Under the pieces are notes generated by a model that did not search any database, had not been told where the DNA came from, and was given only the letters and a program-made list of their open reading frames with translations. A stretch of 64,000 bases of DNA from Marinomonas ushuaiensis DSM 15871. GTDB lineage: Bacteria > Pseudomonadota > Gammaproteobacteria > Pseudomonadales > Marinomonadaceae. Each line of letters begins with the position of its first letter. Positions within the stretch are counted from its first letter, which is position 1. The translations under genes and the position numbers were made by a program. The stretch spans positions 62,001 through 126,000 of the forward strand of contig NZ_JAMB01000008.1 of NCBI RefSeq assembly GCF_000521805.1, read 5' to 3'. Shown piece by piece: positions 18,088 to 28,057 of the stretch.

Positions 18088-18873
18088 ATGTCTGTCACTC
18101 AAAGCGTCGCTGAGCGTTCAAGTTTCCTTGAAATTAGAAACTTAAAAAAAGAATACACTGCCGGTAATCCCATTTTAAAAGGGATAGATATCAACATAAC
18201 CGAGCCTGGAATCATCGCCATTATTGGCCCTTCTGGCACAGGGAAAAGTACCTTATTACGTTGTATCAACCGACTAATTGATCCAACAGATGGGCAGATT
18301 TTATTTGATGACGCCGATCTTTGCTTAGCCAAAGGCGCTCAACTTCGCAAGCTACGACGCCAAGTGGGTATGGTTTTCCAAGAGTACAATCTTGTTGAAC
18401 GTTTAACGGTTATTGAAAACGTATTAACCGGTCGACTTGGCTATATGTCAGCTTGGCAAGCGTGGCGCAGAAAATTCAGTCAAGAAGACATCAATACCGC
18501 ATTTGAACTGTTAGACGCGGTTGGTCTAACCGAGCACGCATCCAAGCGAGCGGACAGCTTATCCGGCGGACAACGTCAACGTGTAGGCATCGCTAGAGCC
18601 GTTATGCAAAATCCAAAAATTTTACTTGCTGACGAGCCAACATCATCGCTTGACCCAAAAACAGCGGTGGAAATTATGGAGCTTCTAGAGCGCTTTTCTG
18701 AAGAAAAAAACATCCCTGCATTGGTTAACATTCATGATGTTAAATTGGCCAGTCGTTTTGCCAAACGTATGATCGGTATGAGTAATGGCGTTGTTGTTTA
18801 TGACGGCCCACCAGAAGGCATTACAGATGAGCACCTAAAACAAATTTATGGAGGTGAGTCATGGCTGGTATAA
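18088..18873 (+). CDS. phnC: PhnC-family ABC transporter ATP-binding protein
   Basis: A 261-residue cytoplasmic ATPase that drives the importer. It shows Walker [10 protein letters not shown], the Q loop in [23 protein letters not shown] (a phrase typical of PhnC), the signature [14 protein letters not shown], Walker [14 protein letters not shown] and the switch His in NIHDVKLA. Its last codons overlap the next permease gene by 13 bases, indicating translational coupling. Confidence 0.93.
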   Translation: MSVTQSVAERSSFLEIRNLKKEYTAGNPILKGIDINITEPGIIAIIGPSGTGKSTLLRCINRLIDPTDGQILFDDADLCLAKGAQLRKLRRQVGMVFQEYNLVERLTVIENVLTGRLGYMSAWQAWRRKFSQEDINTAFELLDAVGLTEHASKRADSLSGGQRQRVGIARAVMQNPKILLADEPTSSLDPKTAVEIMELLERFSEEKNIPALVNIHDVKLASRFAKRMIGMSNGVVVYDGPPEGITDEHLKQIYGGESWLV

Positions 18874-19649
18874 ATAAAGACCGAGAAAATCCATTCAAAC
18901 ACAACTGGTTTGTCAGCTCGATTTGGCTACTTGTCGTCTGTTATGTTCTGTACACGTTCAATGCAATGGACCTTAGCTGGGGACGAATCAACGAAGGCTT
19001 TGGGCATGCTGGTAATTTATTAGGTCGTATGATTCCACCTAATTTTAGCCGTTGGTCATTACTATTAAGCGGTTTAGTGGAAAGTTTAGAAATTGCGGTA
19101 ATCTCAAGCATTTGTGGCATTTTTATCTCTCTGTTTTTAGGGTTATTTGCCGCTCGTAACATGATGCCAAGTTGGATCAGTTCGCCAGTACGTGGTGTTA
19201 TCGCTCTTTGCCGTACCTTCCACCCTGTCATCATTGCGATCTTATTTGTTAAGAGTGTAGGGTTTGGCGCGTTAGCAGGAATTCTCACCTTAATCGTTGC
19301 TTCTATTGGTTTTATCGCCAAGTTGTTTGCTGAAGCCATCGAGGAAATCTCACTCAAACAAGTCGAAGCCATTCGTGCGACGGGTGCTGGTTTTACAAGC
19401 ATCATCTTGTTTTCTGTGATGCCACAAGTATTTGCACGCTTTATTGGTTTCTCGACTTACCAGCTTGATTCAAATCTACGTAACTCAACCATGGTTGGCA
19501 TCGTCGGTGCCGGTGGTTTAGGCGGAACTTTGTTTTCTGCTTTCCAACGCTTTGATTATGATTTTGTCGCAGCCATCTTAATCATCATTATTGCTCTTAT
19601 TATGTTTGGCGAGTTTCTTTCCAACATTGTTCGCCGCATTTTTCGCTAG
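18861..19649 (+). CDS. phnE: PhnE-family ABC permease 1
   Basis: A 262-residue inner-membrane permease with about six hydrophobic segments and the cytoplasmic EAA-type loop [26 protein letters not shown] that contacts the ATPase. [19 protein letters not shown] is a PhnE signature. It overlaps phnC and is followed 21 bases later by a second, homologous permease; the two probably form a heterodimeric channel. Confidence 0.92.
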   Translation: MAGINKDRENPFKHNWFVSSIWLLVVCYVLYTFNAMDLSWGRINEGFGHAGNLLGRMIPPNFSRWSLLLSGLVESLEIAVISSICGIFISLFLGLFAARNMMPSWISSPVRGVIALCRTFHPVIIAILFVKSVGFGALAGILTLIVASIGFIAKLFAEAIEEISLKQVEAIRATGAGFTSIILFSVMPQVFARFIGFSTYQLDSNLRNSTMVGIVGAGGLGGTLFSAFQRFDYDFVAAILIIIIALIMFGEFLSNIVRRIFR

Positions 19650-19670
19650 TTTGACCTAGGAGCCTATTTT

Positions 19671-20468
19671 ATGAACACAATAGATCATCACTGGGAACGC
19701 TTTACCCTGAAACAAAAACTGTCTCGTTATGCCGTTTATTTGGTTCTCGTTATGGCATTTGTTCAATCTGTACAATCTGTCGAAGTTATCCCTGAATTTC
19801 TGCTTGATGCACCGGAACAAATGGGCGACATGTTTTCTCGTATGTGGCCGATGGACTTCGCTTATTATCCAGTCGCGGTTCACGATGCCATGATTGAAAC
19901 GCTCAACATTGCGACACTAGGCACACTCATCACGCTTATTTTTGCCATTCCATTAGCATTAATGAACGCTAGAAACATCGTTGATTCTGCACTGTGTCAG
20001 TGGATATCTCGATTCTTTTTAGTGTCTTCTCGTTCAGTAAACTCATTGGTTTGGGCGCTACTTTTTGTTTCTATCTTTGGCCCCGGTGTCATTGCCGGTG
20101 TATTAGCCATTGCGTTTCGATCTATCGGATTTATCGGTAAATTGCTTGGTGAGGCTATCGAAGAAGTGAATATGGGCTCAATTGAAGCATTAAAAGCCAC
20201 AGGTGCGTCTTGGTTCTCTATTCTGCTAAAAGGATATTGGCCTCAGGTATTACCTGCGTTCTTTAGTATTGTTTTGTTCCGCTGGGACATTAACGTTCGA
20301 GAATCTGCAGTACTTGGTTTAGTCGGAGCCGGCGGTATTGGTGTCGTGCTTGACGATTCAATGAACTTGTTCCAATGGGATCGTGTTGCCGTTGCACTAT
20401 TGGCTATTTTTGTGATCGTTATACTTGCAGAAATTGTCGTGGTGAATATTCGTAAACGTCTAATGTAG
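19671..20468 (+). CDS. phnE: PhnE-family ABC permease 2
   Basis: A 265-residue paralogue of the preceding permease, with the EAA-like loop EALKATGASWFSILLKGYWPQVLPAF and the family motif NVRESAVLGLVGAGGIG. An AGGAG site precedes the ATG. Paired PhnE permeases are common in PhnCDE-type importers. The operon ends at the terminator at 20512-20554. Confidence 0.92.
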   Translation: MNTIDHHWERFTLKQKLSRYAVYLVLVMAFVQSVQSVEVIPEFLLDAPEQMGDMFSRMWPMDFAYYPVAVHDAMIETLNIATLGTLITLIFAIPLALMNARNIVDSALCQWISRFFLVSSRSVNSLVWALLFVSIFGPGVIAGVLAIAFRSIGFIGKLLGEAIEEVNMGSIEALKATGASWFSILLKGYWPQVLPAFFSIVLFRWDINVRESAVLGLVGAGGIGVVLDDSMNLFQWDRVAVALLAIFVIVILAEIVVVNIRKRLM

Positions 20469-20511
20469 TTTTAATCTTAATAACGTTTAGTAGGACACAA
20501 TGTACAGCAAC

Positions 20512-20554
20512 AAAAAAAGGAGCCTGATCGATTAAATCAAGGCTCCTTTTTTTA
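20512..20554. terminator. Bidirectional terminator between the phn-type operon and the RND pump
   Basis: AAAAAAAGGAGCC and GGCTCCTTTTTTT form a strong stem around a 16-base loop, with A and T tracts suited to both strands. Confidence 0.92.
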
Positions 20555-20580
20555 TAATCATTACTTAGTACTTTATAGTG

Positions 20581-23500
20581 TTATATATCCGCTTCTTTTC
20601 GCTTTGGAAACATTCGGCGAACGATAACAAAGAATAAAGGGACGAAGAAAATAGCCAAGACGGTTGCCGTTAAGGTACCACCAACAATACCTGAACCGAT
20701 AGAAATTCGGCTGTTTGCTCCAGCACCTGAAGATAACGCTAGCGGCAATGTCCCTACGATAAACGCCAAAGATGTCATAATGATTGGACGCAAACGTAAT
20801 TTCGATGCCTCAACCGCAGCATCCCAAGCATTAGCGCCACCTCGATATGCTGTTTCTGCAAATTCTACAATCAAAATAGCATTTTTCGATGACAAACCTA
20901 TGGTTGTTAACAAGGCAACTTGGAAATACACATCGTTTTCTAAGCCTCGTAAATGTGCGGCAGCGGCAGCACCAATGACACCTAATGGAATCACCAACAT
21001 TACCGAGAAAGGCACCGTCCAGCTTTCATACAAAGCAGCAAGACACAAGAAAACCACCAAAATGGAAATCGCATACAACAATTGCGTTTGCCCTGCAGAT
21101 AGTCTTTCTTGATATGACAAACCACTCCAAGCGCCAACAGACCCTGCAGGCATCTCATCAGAAAGGCGCTGTATTTCATCCATCGCCACACCGGAACTGA
21201 TACCAGCGGCACCCGCACCGTCGATTTGGTATGACGCGGCACCATTAAATCGATTTAGAGTTTTTGGTCCGTAAGACCATTCACTTGTCATAAAGGCAGA
21301 CATAGGCGTCATGGTGTTATCGCTCCCTCGAACATACCAATGTTGTAAGTTCTCAGGTGTCGCTCGATATTGCGCATCACCTTGCATATAGACCTTTTTC
21401 ACACGTCCACGATCAATGAAATCATTGATGTAACTTCCAGCCCATGCGCTGGTTAATGTGGAACTAATGTTCGACAAAGACAAGCCCAGCGCAGACGCTT
21501 TTTCTTGGTCAATATCAATTTTCAATTGTGGTGCTTCAGATTCACCACCCAAACGAACGCCCGCCAATAATGGACTTGTTCGAGCGTTAGTCAAAAGTTC
21601 GTCACGCATTGCAATCAAGGTTTCACGACTCGTATTACCTGATGCCAATAACTGGAAGGTAAAGCCATTTGTTTGACCAAGGCCGCGGATAGAAGGCGGT
21701 ATCAAAGAAAAAATACGCGCGTCACGAATTTTTCCAAGCGCACCATAAGAACGAGCAACAATAGCTCCGGCGCTGTCTTTAGGATCTTCACGTTGTGACC
21801 AATCTGTCAAAGCAGCAAAAGCAAGACCAGCATTTTGCCCACTGCCCATAAAGTTGAAACCAGACACGGTAAACAAGGCGTTTACATTATCTTTTTCAGT
21901 ATTTAAGAAGTGATCTTCTACTTTACGCATGACTTCATCTGTACGAGATTGAGACGTCCCTTCAGGTAATGACACCATAACGATTACTCGACCTTGGTCT
22001 TCAGTCGGTAAGAAGCCTGTTGGCAAGTTATTCATCATATACGCCAAGCCCGCCACAATCAGACCGTAGCCTAACAACCAACGTACAGGTTGTTTTACCA
22101 GACGATCGACTCGACCTGAGTAACGGTTTGTCGCACGATCAAAATTACGGTTAAACCATCCGCCCAAACCGGTTTTAGGCATACCATGATTCGGCTTCAA
22201 CAAAGTAGCACACAAAGCAGGCGTCAAGGTTAAAGCAACAATAACAGACAACACCATGGCTGCGATGATAGTCACAGAGAACTGACGGTAAATTACGCCG
22301 GCAGAACCACTGAAAAAGGCCATTGGTAAGAATACCGCTGACAACACGACCGCAATACCGATCAAGGCACTGGTGATTTCTTTCATAGACTTTATCGTGG
22401 CTTCTTTTGGCGAAAGCCCTTCTTCTTCCATGACCCTTTCTACGTTCTCTACCACTACGATGGCATCGTCCACCAGCAAACCGATCGACAAAACGACACC
22501 AAACATCGTCAAGGTATTAATGGAGAAACCAAAAACATCTAAAACGCCAAAAACTCCCAATAACACCACTGGAACCGCAATCGCTGGAATAAGCGTCGCT
22601 CGCCAATTTTGCAGGAAGATAAACATAACAATGATAACCAAAGCGATGGCTTCAAATAATGTCTTAATCACCTCTTCAATCGAGATTTTAATAAAGTCTG
22701 TGCTGTCTACAGGAAAGGCTAATTTATAACCATGGGGTAAATCTGGCTCTAACTCAGTCAATGCGGCTTTGACACCTTCAGAGGTTGATAAAGCATTAGC
22801 TCCAGGCGATAGCATTACCGCCATACCCGCGCCAGGGTGACCATTTAGGCGAACAATATTTGAGTAAGATTCGCTGCCAATTTCGACTCTGGCCACATCG
22901 CTTAAACGAACAGTCGCCCCACTATCATCATACGCTAAGATAATCTTTTCAAATTCTTCTACGGTTTGTAATTTAGATTGCGCTGTAACAGACACATTTA
23001 GCTCTTGTCCTTGAGCCGCAGGGAAAGCACCTAAGCTGCCCGCTGCAATTTGCGTATTCTGAGTACTGACTGCCGCAGAGACATCAGAAGGAATGAGGTT
23101 ATAAGACGCCAATTTTAATGGATCTAACCAAATACGCATCGAATACTGAGAACCAAAGACTCGAAGGCTGCCCACACCATCCACTCGGGCAACGATGTCT
23201 TCAACGGTGCTCACCATAAAATCAGACACATCAAACGATGTGTCAGTGTCTGTTTCGTCGTAAATCGCGGCAACCAAAAGGAAGTCAGAGTTCGACTTTG
23301 TAACCGTCACACCACTCTGCTGAACAGATTCAGGTAAACTAGAGGTAACTTGTTGCACCTTGTTTTGCACTTGCACTTGCGCCAAATCCGCATCGGTACC
23401 TTGCTCAAAGGTAACCGTAATGGTCGCACTGCCTGTCGATGTACTGGAAGAAGAGAAATACAGTAAACCATCCAGACCCGTTAATTGCTGCTCAAGAACC

Positions 23501-23691
23501 TGTGTCACACTGTTTTCGACAGTTTCCGCTGACGCACCAGTATAGGTTGCAGAAATATTGATCGATGGCGGCGCCACATCTGGATATTGAGAAATAGGTA
23601 AGGTGGTAATCGAACCTAAGCCCGCCAGCATAATAGCTATGGAAATAACCCAAGCAAAAACCGGTCGGTTAATAAAAAATTGCGCTAACAT
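20581..23691 (-). CDS. RND multidrug efflux permease (HAE1, AcrB/MexB type)
   Basis: A 1036-residue inner-membrane proton antiporter that expels drugs and amphiphiles. The N-terminus LAQFFINRPVFAWVISI, the periplasmic porter motifs (GASAETVENSVTQVLEQ, then the EQGTDADLAQVQVQNKV block) and the helix-4 proton-relay Asp pair in GLLVDDAIVVVENVERV are all present, and the length is standard. The duplicated six-helix bundles are visible around 340-560 and 870-1030. It lies 12 bases after the adaptor gene. No outer-membrane channel gene is linked, so a TolC-like protein elsewhere must serve. Confidence 0.95.
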   Translation of the reverse strand: MLAQFFINRPVFAWVISIAIMLAGLGSITTLPISQYPDVAPPSINISATYTGASAETVENSVTQVLEQQLTGLDGLLYFSSSSTSTGSATITVTFEQGTDADLAQVQVQNKVQQVTSSLPESVQQSGVTVTKSNSDFLLVAAIYDETDTDTSFDVSDFMVSTVEDIVARVDGVGSLRVFGSQYSMRIWLDPLKLASYNLIPSDVSAAVSTQNTQIAAGSLGAFPAAQGQELNVSVTAQSKLQTVEEFEKIILAYDDSGATVRLSDVARVEIGSESYSNIVRLNGHPGAGMAVMLSPGANALSTSEGVKAALTELEPDLPHGYKLAFPVDSTDFIKISIEEVIKTLFEAIALVIIVMFIFLQNWRATLIPAIAVPVVLLGVFGVLDVFGFSINTLTMFGVVLSIGLLVDDAIVVVENVERVMEEEGLSPKEATIKSMKEITSALIGIAVVLSAVFLPMAFFSGSAGVIYRQFSVTIIAAMVLSVIVALTLTPALCATLLKPNHGMPKTGLGGWFNRNFDRATNRYSGRVDRLVKQPVRWLLGYGLIVAGLAYMMNNLPTGFLPTEDQGRVIVMVSLPEGTSQSRTDEVMRKVEDHFLNTEKDNVNALFTVSGFNFMGSGQNAGLAFAALTDWSQREDPKDSAGAIVARSYGALGKIRDARIFSLIPPSIRGLGQTNGFTFQLLASGNTSRETLIAMRDELLTNARTSPLLAGVRLGGESEAPQLKIDIDQEKASALGLSLSNISSTLTSAWAGSYINDFIDRGRVKKVYMQGDAQYRATPENLQHWYVRGSDNTMTPMSAFMTSEWSYGPKTLNRFNGAASYQIDGAGAAGISSGVAMDEIQRLSDEMPAGSVGAWSGLSYQERLSAGQTQLLYAISILVVFLCLAALYESWTVPFSVMLVIPLGVIGAAAAAHLRGLENDVYFQVALLTTIGLSSKNAILIVEFAETAYRGGANAWDAAVEASKLRLRPIIMTSLAFIVGTLPLALSSGAGANSRISIGSGIVGGTLTATVLAIFFVPLFFVIVRRMFPKRKEADI

Positions 23692-23703
23692 TTCAATACT
23701 CCC

Positions 23704-24894
23704 TTAGTTCGAAGACGATGTTGTTGCTTCATTCTGTTCAAGCATTGAGCCTGTTTGAGTATCGAAAGTTAATTCAACGGCGGTCACTGCGCTTCCCGGT
23801 CTCACTTTTGATGATCCTTCCACAACAATTTTATCGCCTGCGTTAATACCAGAAGAAATTAACCATTGATTGCCAATGGCCTTTTCTGTTTTTAACGAGC
23901 GCTTTTCGATTGTGTTATCCGCAGTGACGACATAAGCAATTGGATTGCCTTTCACATCACGGGATACGCCTTTTTGAGGAACTAAAATACCCGCACTGTA
24001 AGTCGACTCATGAATCAAGCCGCGAACAAACATACCAGGAAGAAGTAAGTTATCAGGATTCGGGAACTCCGCTCGTAATGTCACACTGCCAGTAGATTCA
24101 TCCACACTCACTTCACGCGCTTTTAGGACACCTTTGTATGAATACAAAGAACCGTCTTCTAACGTCAAAGACACTTCATTATCACCCGCTTCAATATCTT
24201 CGCCCATCAAGAGCGTACGCTGATTTAGCTGATCAAGACTGGTTTGAGATAAATCGACATAAATAGGATCAAGAGAACGAACAGTAGTCATCGCAGTGGT
24301 TTGACTGCCGGTAACCAAGGCACCAACCGTAACTTCTGAAATGCCGATACGACCAGTAATAGGTGACGTGATTTTGGTGTATTCCAAATTGATTTTAGCA
24401 CTCTCTAAAGCCGCTTCTGCTTTCTTTTGACTCGCAACTGCTTCTAAATAAGCAACGTGGGCATCGTCACTGGCAGATTGAGAAACATTGTTTTGCTTAC
24501 GCAATTCCGCGAATCTCTGATCGGTTTGACGAGCTGACGCTAAGATGGCGTTTGCAGACTCTAAATCGGCTTGCGCTTGCTTATAAGAAGAAACATACGT
24601 GGAATCATTCAATGAATAAAGAACGTCGCCCGCTTTAACTTCTTGCCCTTCTTCAAATAAACGCTGTTTTACCAAACCTCCTACCTGAGGTCTAATTTCA
24701 GCAACAAGACTTGCTGCGGTTCTTCCTGGTAATTCTGTTTTTAATTCAACTCTTTGGGGTTCAATAACCACAACACCCACTTCGACCTTAGGAGCTGATT
24801 TAGTAGCGGTAGAAGTAGGTTTAGCCTCTTCTTGGCAACCTACTAGAAGCACTAACAACAGTGCACCCGAAGCATATTTAAATTTTGTGAGCAT
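23704..24894 (-). CDS. RND efflux periplasmic adaptor lipoprotein (AcrA/MexA type)
   Basis: A 396-residue membrane-fusion protein. The lipoprotein signal ends in LLVGC (lipidated Cys near residue 19). A lipoyl half-motif (RPQVGGLVKQRLFEEGQEVKAGDVLY), a coiled-coil hairpin of about residues 95-165, the second lipoyl half (ITSPITGRIGIS) and a beta-barrel region (LRAEFPNPDNLLLPGMFV) follow in order. It bridges the pump and the outer-membrane channel. It is the first gene of the pair, downstream of two palindromes at 24936-24968. Confidence 0.94.
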   Translation of the reverse strand: MLTKFKYASGALLLVLLVGCQEEAKPTSTATKSAPKVEVGVVVIEPQRVELKTELPGRTAASLVAEIRPQVGGLVKQRLFEEGQEVKAGDVLYSLNDSTYVSSYKQAQADLESANAILASARQTDQRFAELRKQNNVSQSASDDAHVAYLEAVASQKKAEAALESAKINLEYTKITSPITGRIGISEVTVGALVTGSQTTAMTTVRSLDPIYVDLSQTSLDQLNQRTLLMGEDIEAGDNEVSLTLEDGSLYSYKGVLKAREVSVDESTGSVTLRAEFPNPDNLLLPGMFVRGLIHESTYSAGILVPQKGVSRDVKGNPIAYVVTADNTIEKRSLKTEKAIGNQWLISSGINAGDKIVVEGSSKVRPGSAVTAVELTFDTQTGSMLEQNEATTSSSN

Positions 24895-24935
24895 TTATTT
24901 GAGTTCCTTTTAAATTAAAAACAATCATTGATCAC

Positions 24936-24968
24936 TACTATAATGGATAGTAATACCTACAATGTAGG
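24936..24968 (-). promoter_or_regulatory. Twin palindromes, candidate operator of the RND pump
   Basis: TACTAT-N5-ATAGTA (24936-24952) and CCTACA-A-TGTAGG (24956-24968) are both perfect inverted repeats whose centres are 18 bases apart. They start 42 bases before the adaptor gene, where a TetR- or MerR-type regulator would act. No regulator gene is adjacent. The rest of 24895-25170 shows no gene. Confidence 0.55.
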
Positions 24969-25170
24969 ATGAAACGTGTAAATTTATGAAAATTGTCCCC
25001 TTTCAAGATTCAACCCGATTTAATTTCTTGCACTATTAATGCCATCAGACAGCGCTGAGTTAAAAAACACATTTTTTTGCATTATTTAACCGCACAATAA
25101 CTCAATAAGACTTTATGTTTGTATCATGACAATTAAGTTATTTCGAAAAGCACATTTAATTATGTTGAGG

Positions 25171-26052
25171 TTAATATGATTTAAATAGACCTTTAATTTG
25201 CGGCCAACGACTGACCAACATAGCCACAAAAATCAAAAAACAACCAAATACTTGGCCTAACGTCATTACCTCATTAAACCAAAGCACAGCAAATATCGCG
25301 GCCCACACAGGTTCTAAATTCATAATAACAGCGCCGTGGCTCACAGGCGTTAAACTCAAACCATAAGTTTGTAATAAATAACGTAGGCTGGTAGAAATCA
25401 GAGTACTGGCTAAAAACCAACCAGCCACACTCATACTAATACTGTGCGGCAACGTTTCTGTCGGTAAAGAAACACTCAGTAATACAACACCAGCGACAAT
25501 TAACTGAATACTGGTTAGCACCAAGGCATGCATACGCACTAAAAACCGAGAAAGAAGGTTAAGTTGAAAGGCCAAAGCAATAGCGGTTCCTAAAAAATAC
25601 AAATGCGCTGACTCAAAGCTCAAACCATTACTCAACGCTAAAAATGCCAGACCTACAACCGCAACAGGCAAAGCAACCCAAATACTCATTGGAGGTCGGA
25701 TACCAAACATAAGACGACCGATAATAGGTACGAAAACAACACCAAGGCAAGTTATAAAAGCCCCTACGCCAAGGTTGGTTCCTTTATCAAGTCCGGTTAT
25801 CCAGCTCATCATGGCAATCCCCATAACAATACCGATCAAAATGGCTTGTTTAAGATCAACCCATTTGATACCACGGAAATACCTTTGCCCAATAAGAAAC
25901 AAAACAAAACCCGCAACAATAAATCGTGCTGCCATAAAAAAGAGTGGTGGTAGGCCAAACAAAGCTTCCTTTGAAAAAATCCAACCAAAGCCCGCCAAAA
26001 CAGTCACTAACACCAAAATCAGCTCTGCTTTAAAACCAAATCCTTGCTTCAC
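25171..26052 (-). CDS. DMT-family (EamA) transporter
   Basis: A 293-residue inner-membrane protein with ten predicted helices arranged as two EamA repeats. The first begins FGFKAELILVLVTVLAGFGWIFSKEALFGLPPLFF. The second contains LSRFLVRMHALVLTSIQLIVAG and SHGAVIMNLEPVWAAIFAVLWFNEVMTLGQ, the usual C-terminal repeat signature. The family exports amino acids, metabolites or drugs; the substrate is not predictable. It is monocistronic on this strand. Confidence 0.9.
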   Translation of the reverse strand: MKQGFGFKAELILVLVTVLAGFGWIFSKEALFGLPPLFFMAARFIVAGFVLFLIGQRYFRGIKWVDLKQAILIGIVMGIAMMSWITGLDKGTNLGVGAFITCLGVVFVPIIGRLMFGIRPPMSIWVALPVAVVGLAFLALSNGLSFESAHLYFLGTAIALAFQLNLLSRFLVRMHALVLTSIQLIVAGVVLLSVSLPTETLPHSISMSVAGWFLASTLISTSLRYLLQTYGLSLTPVSHGAVIMNLEPVWAAIFAVLWFNEVMTLGQVFGCFLIFVAMLVSRWPQIKGLFKSY

Positions 26053-26322
26053 AAATATTCCTTATGTATACGACGTAATATTAAGTAGAAAAAAATTCCT
26101 GAGTGTACCAAGAAGTTAAAATAGAAAAGCGGGAAATAAAAAGAAAATCCACAAATTAAGCCCACACTACTCTTTTCAAACTATAAGTATTTCAAAGACA
26201 GCCTCTAAACCTTCAGACGAAAATACAAATTATTTGAAACAGTAATATGGGCTTCATTACAAAGTGCCATTTAGACACTTTACTATATTAATTTCCATCT
26301 AACTTAAGATGAAAATCTCGAA

Positions 26323-26472
26323 CTACTTAACCGCTTTAGGCCAGGAAAACACAATAGAGATAATCCCAGCGAGCTCTAATAACCAGCTGTATTGGACAGA
26401 ACCTACTAGTGACAATGGCGAAACACTGGCCAAAGAAGATGCTAATAAATAATTGTCATGAAGATCATTAAT
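26323..26472 (-). pseudogene. Possible remnant of a membrane protein gene in a gene-poor gap
   Basis: The stretch 26053-26534 has no good gene. Within it the minus strand is open from 26472 to a TAG at 26323-26325 and reads as a hydrophobic C-terminus (LASVSPLSLVGSVQYSWLLE, then AGIISIVFSW and a PKAVK tail), but there is no start codon or ribosome-binding site. The plus strand holds a 47-codon ATG frame (26309-26452) over the same bases, also without a good ribosome-binding site. The pattern suggests a decayed membrane gene, perhaps another EamA transporter, but could be chance. Confidence 0.25.
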
Positions 26473-26534
26473 TTAGATATAATAAAAACATATTATTATA
26501 TCGACATTAAGATCAAAAGGTAATAGATATCGTT

Positions 26535-27728
26535 TTATGGCTTAGTGACATCGTACCCATAAACAGAATCTAATTTAGATTGAATAACATCAGGTACAAA
26601 GTGAGACGCGGCCTGCAAAGCCTTCAACTTCAATTTTCCCAATACACCGCCATGCATGTGATACAAGCTCGCATTAGCTTTGGACATTTTTTGAATTTTA
26701 GTCGCGCGTGGTTTACGGATTTTTTCGTACTCAACCAAAGCATCTGACATTTTGTAGCCCGCTACACATTTTGCCAATACATAAGCATCTTCAATCGCCA
26801 TGGCTGCGCCTTGCGCCATAAAGGGCAACATAGGATGACAGGCATCACCAAGTAAAACCACACGACCTTGGTGCCATGTAGGAAGTTCATCGCGACCATT
26901 TAACGCCCATAAAAAAGTGCTACTCGCAGCAGACAACAATTCAGTAACTTCAGGGTGCCAACCAGAAAAACTTTGTTTGAGCGCTTCTATATCCCCTTCT
27001 TCACGCCATGATTCTGACGTCCAATCATTACGCTCTTCTACCGCAACAAAATTCACATACTCACCGCCGCGTAAATAGTAGCTGACAAAATGACGGTTTG
27101 GCCCAACCCAAACACAGGCATCCGGTTTAATTTCAACATTTAAATCACTGACAGGAATAACGCCACGCCACGCGACCTGCCCCATAAAAGTCGCTTTTTG
27201 ACGACCTAACATTTGCTCACGGATTTTAGAACGAATACCATCCGCTCCGATCAACAAGTCCGCTGTCAGTTCTTGTCCATCGTCTAAAAATAAGCTGACT
27301 TGGTTTGCTTCTGTATTTTCCTTATAACCTGTCACCGTGGCGCCAAGCATTAATTCGATACCGGCCTCTATACAAGCCTGAACCAAAACACTGTGTAAGT
27401 CCGCTCGATGCAAATGCCAATAAGGTGCTCCATAACGATTGATGGTTTTCTCAGCCAAAGGGATTTCAAGGTAATATTCGCCAGTTTTAAAGTCTCGCAT
27501 CGTGGCTCGTTGAGGAACAAAAGCACACGGCTGCAATGCAGATTCCAAACCGAGTTCACGGAGCACTTTAAAAGCATTAGGACTAATCTGTAAGCCAGCC
27601 CCAACCTCACCTAAATGCTTGGTTTGCTCACAAACCATCACATCAAAACCCTGCTTTGCCATCGCTAGTGCAGAACACAATCCGCCGATACCCGCCCCAA
27701 CAATAATGACTCGACTCACCTGCTCCAC
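26535..27728 (-). CDS. FAD-dependent aromatic-ring monooxygenase
   Basis: A 397-residue group A flavoprotein hydroxylase. It has a Rossmann dinucleotide motif VIIVGAGIGGLCSALAMA at the N-terminus, the central DG motif LIGADGIRSKIRE and the GD motif LLGDACHPMLPFMAQGAAMA. This GD sequence is typical of salicylate, 6-hydroxynicotinate and 3-hydroxybenzoate hydroxylases, so the substrate is probably a hydroxylated aromatic acid, but it cannot be fixed. I start at the GTG at 27726-27728 (VEQVSRVIIVG), which has AGGA seven bases upstream; an ATG 15 codons earlier is possible. No other catabolic gene is linked. It is divergent from the ATP-grasp cluster. Confidence 0.88.
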   Translation of the reverse strand: MEQVSRVIIVGAGIGGLCSALAMAKQGFDVMVCEQTKHLGEVGAGLQISPNAFKVLRELGLESALQPCAFVPQRATMRDFKTGEYYLEIPLAEKTINRYGAPYWHLHRADLHSVLVQACIEAGIELMLGATVTGYKENTEANQVSLFLDDGQELTADLLIGADGIRSKIREQMLGRQKATFMGQVAWRGVIPVSDLNVEIKPDACVWVGPNRHFVSYYLRGGEYVNFVAVEERNDWTSESWREEGDIEALKQSFSGWHPEVTELLSAASSTFLWALNGRDELPTWHQGRVVLLGDACHPMLPFMAQGAAMAIEDAYVLAKCVAGYKMSDALVEYEKIRKPRATKIQKMSKANASLYHMHGGVLGKLKLKALQAASHFVPDVIQSKLDSVYGYDVTKP

Positions 27729-28057
27729 TTTCTTTTCCTTTCTATTAACAATGCGTTGATAAAGTTTGAGCACAATAGTAGCGAATTACACCTTTAGTAA
27801 AACAGATCTATATCATCCAGATAAAAATCAAATATGCACTATATTGATCAAAAGCATGGCTCGATACTTGCTTTATCTACAAATAGTAGCGCATTGTTAC
27901 TGTGACCTACCAATTAAGACAAGACAACACAAAGGCCAAGACTGGTCTAGTATTAAAAAGGAAACAAGTCTCCCTAATATGGGGCGAGCGCACAAAAACC
28001 GCCCATAAAAATGTACATAATTACAGCGCCTAGCTTCGGTTTGATAAAGAGGTATAC

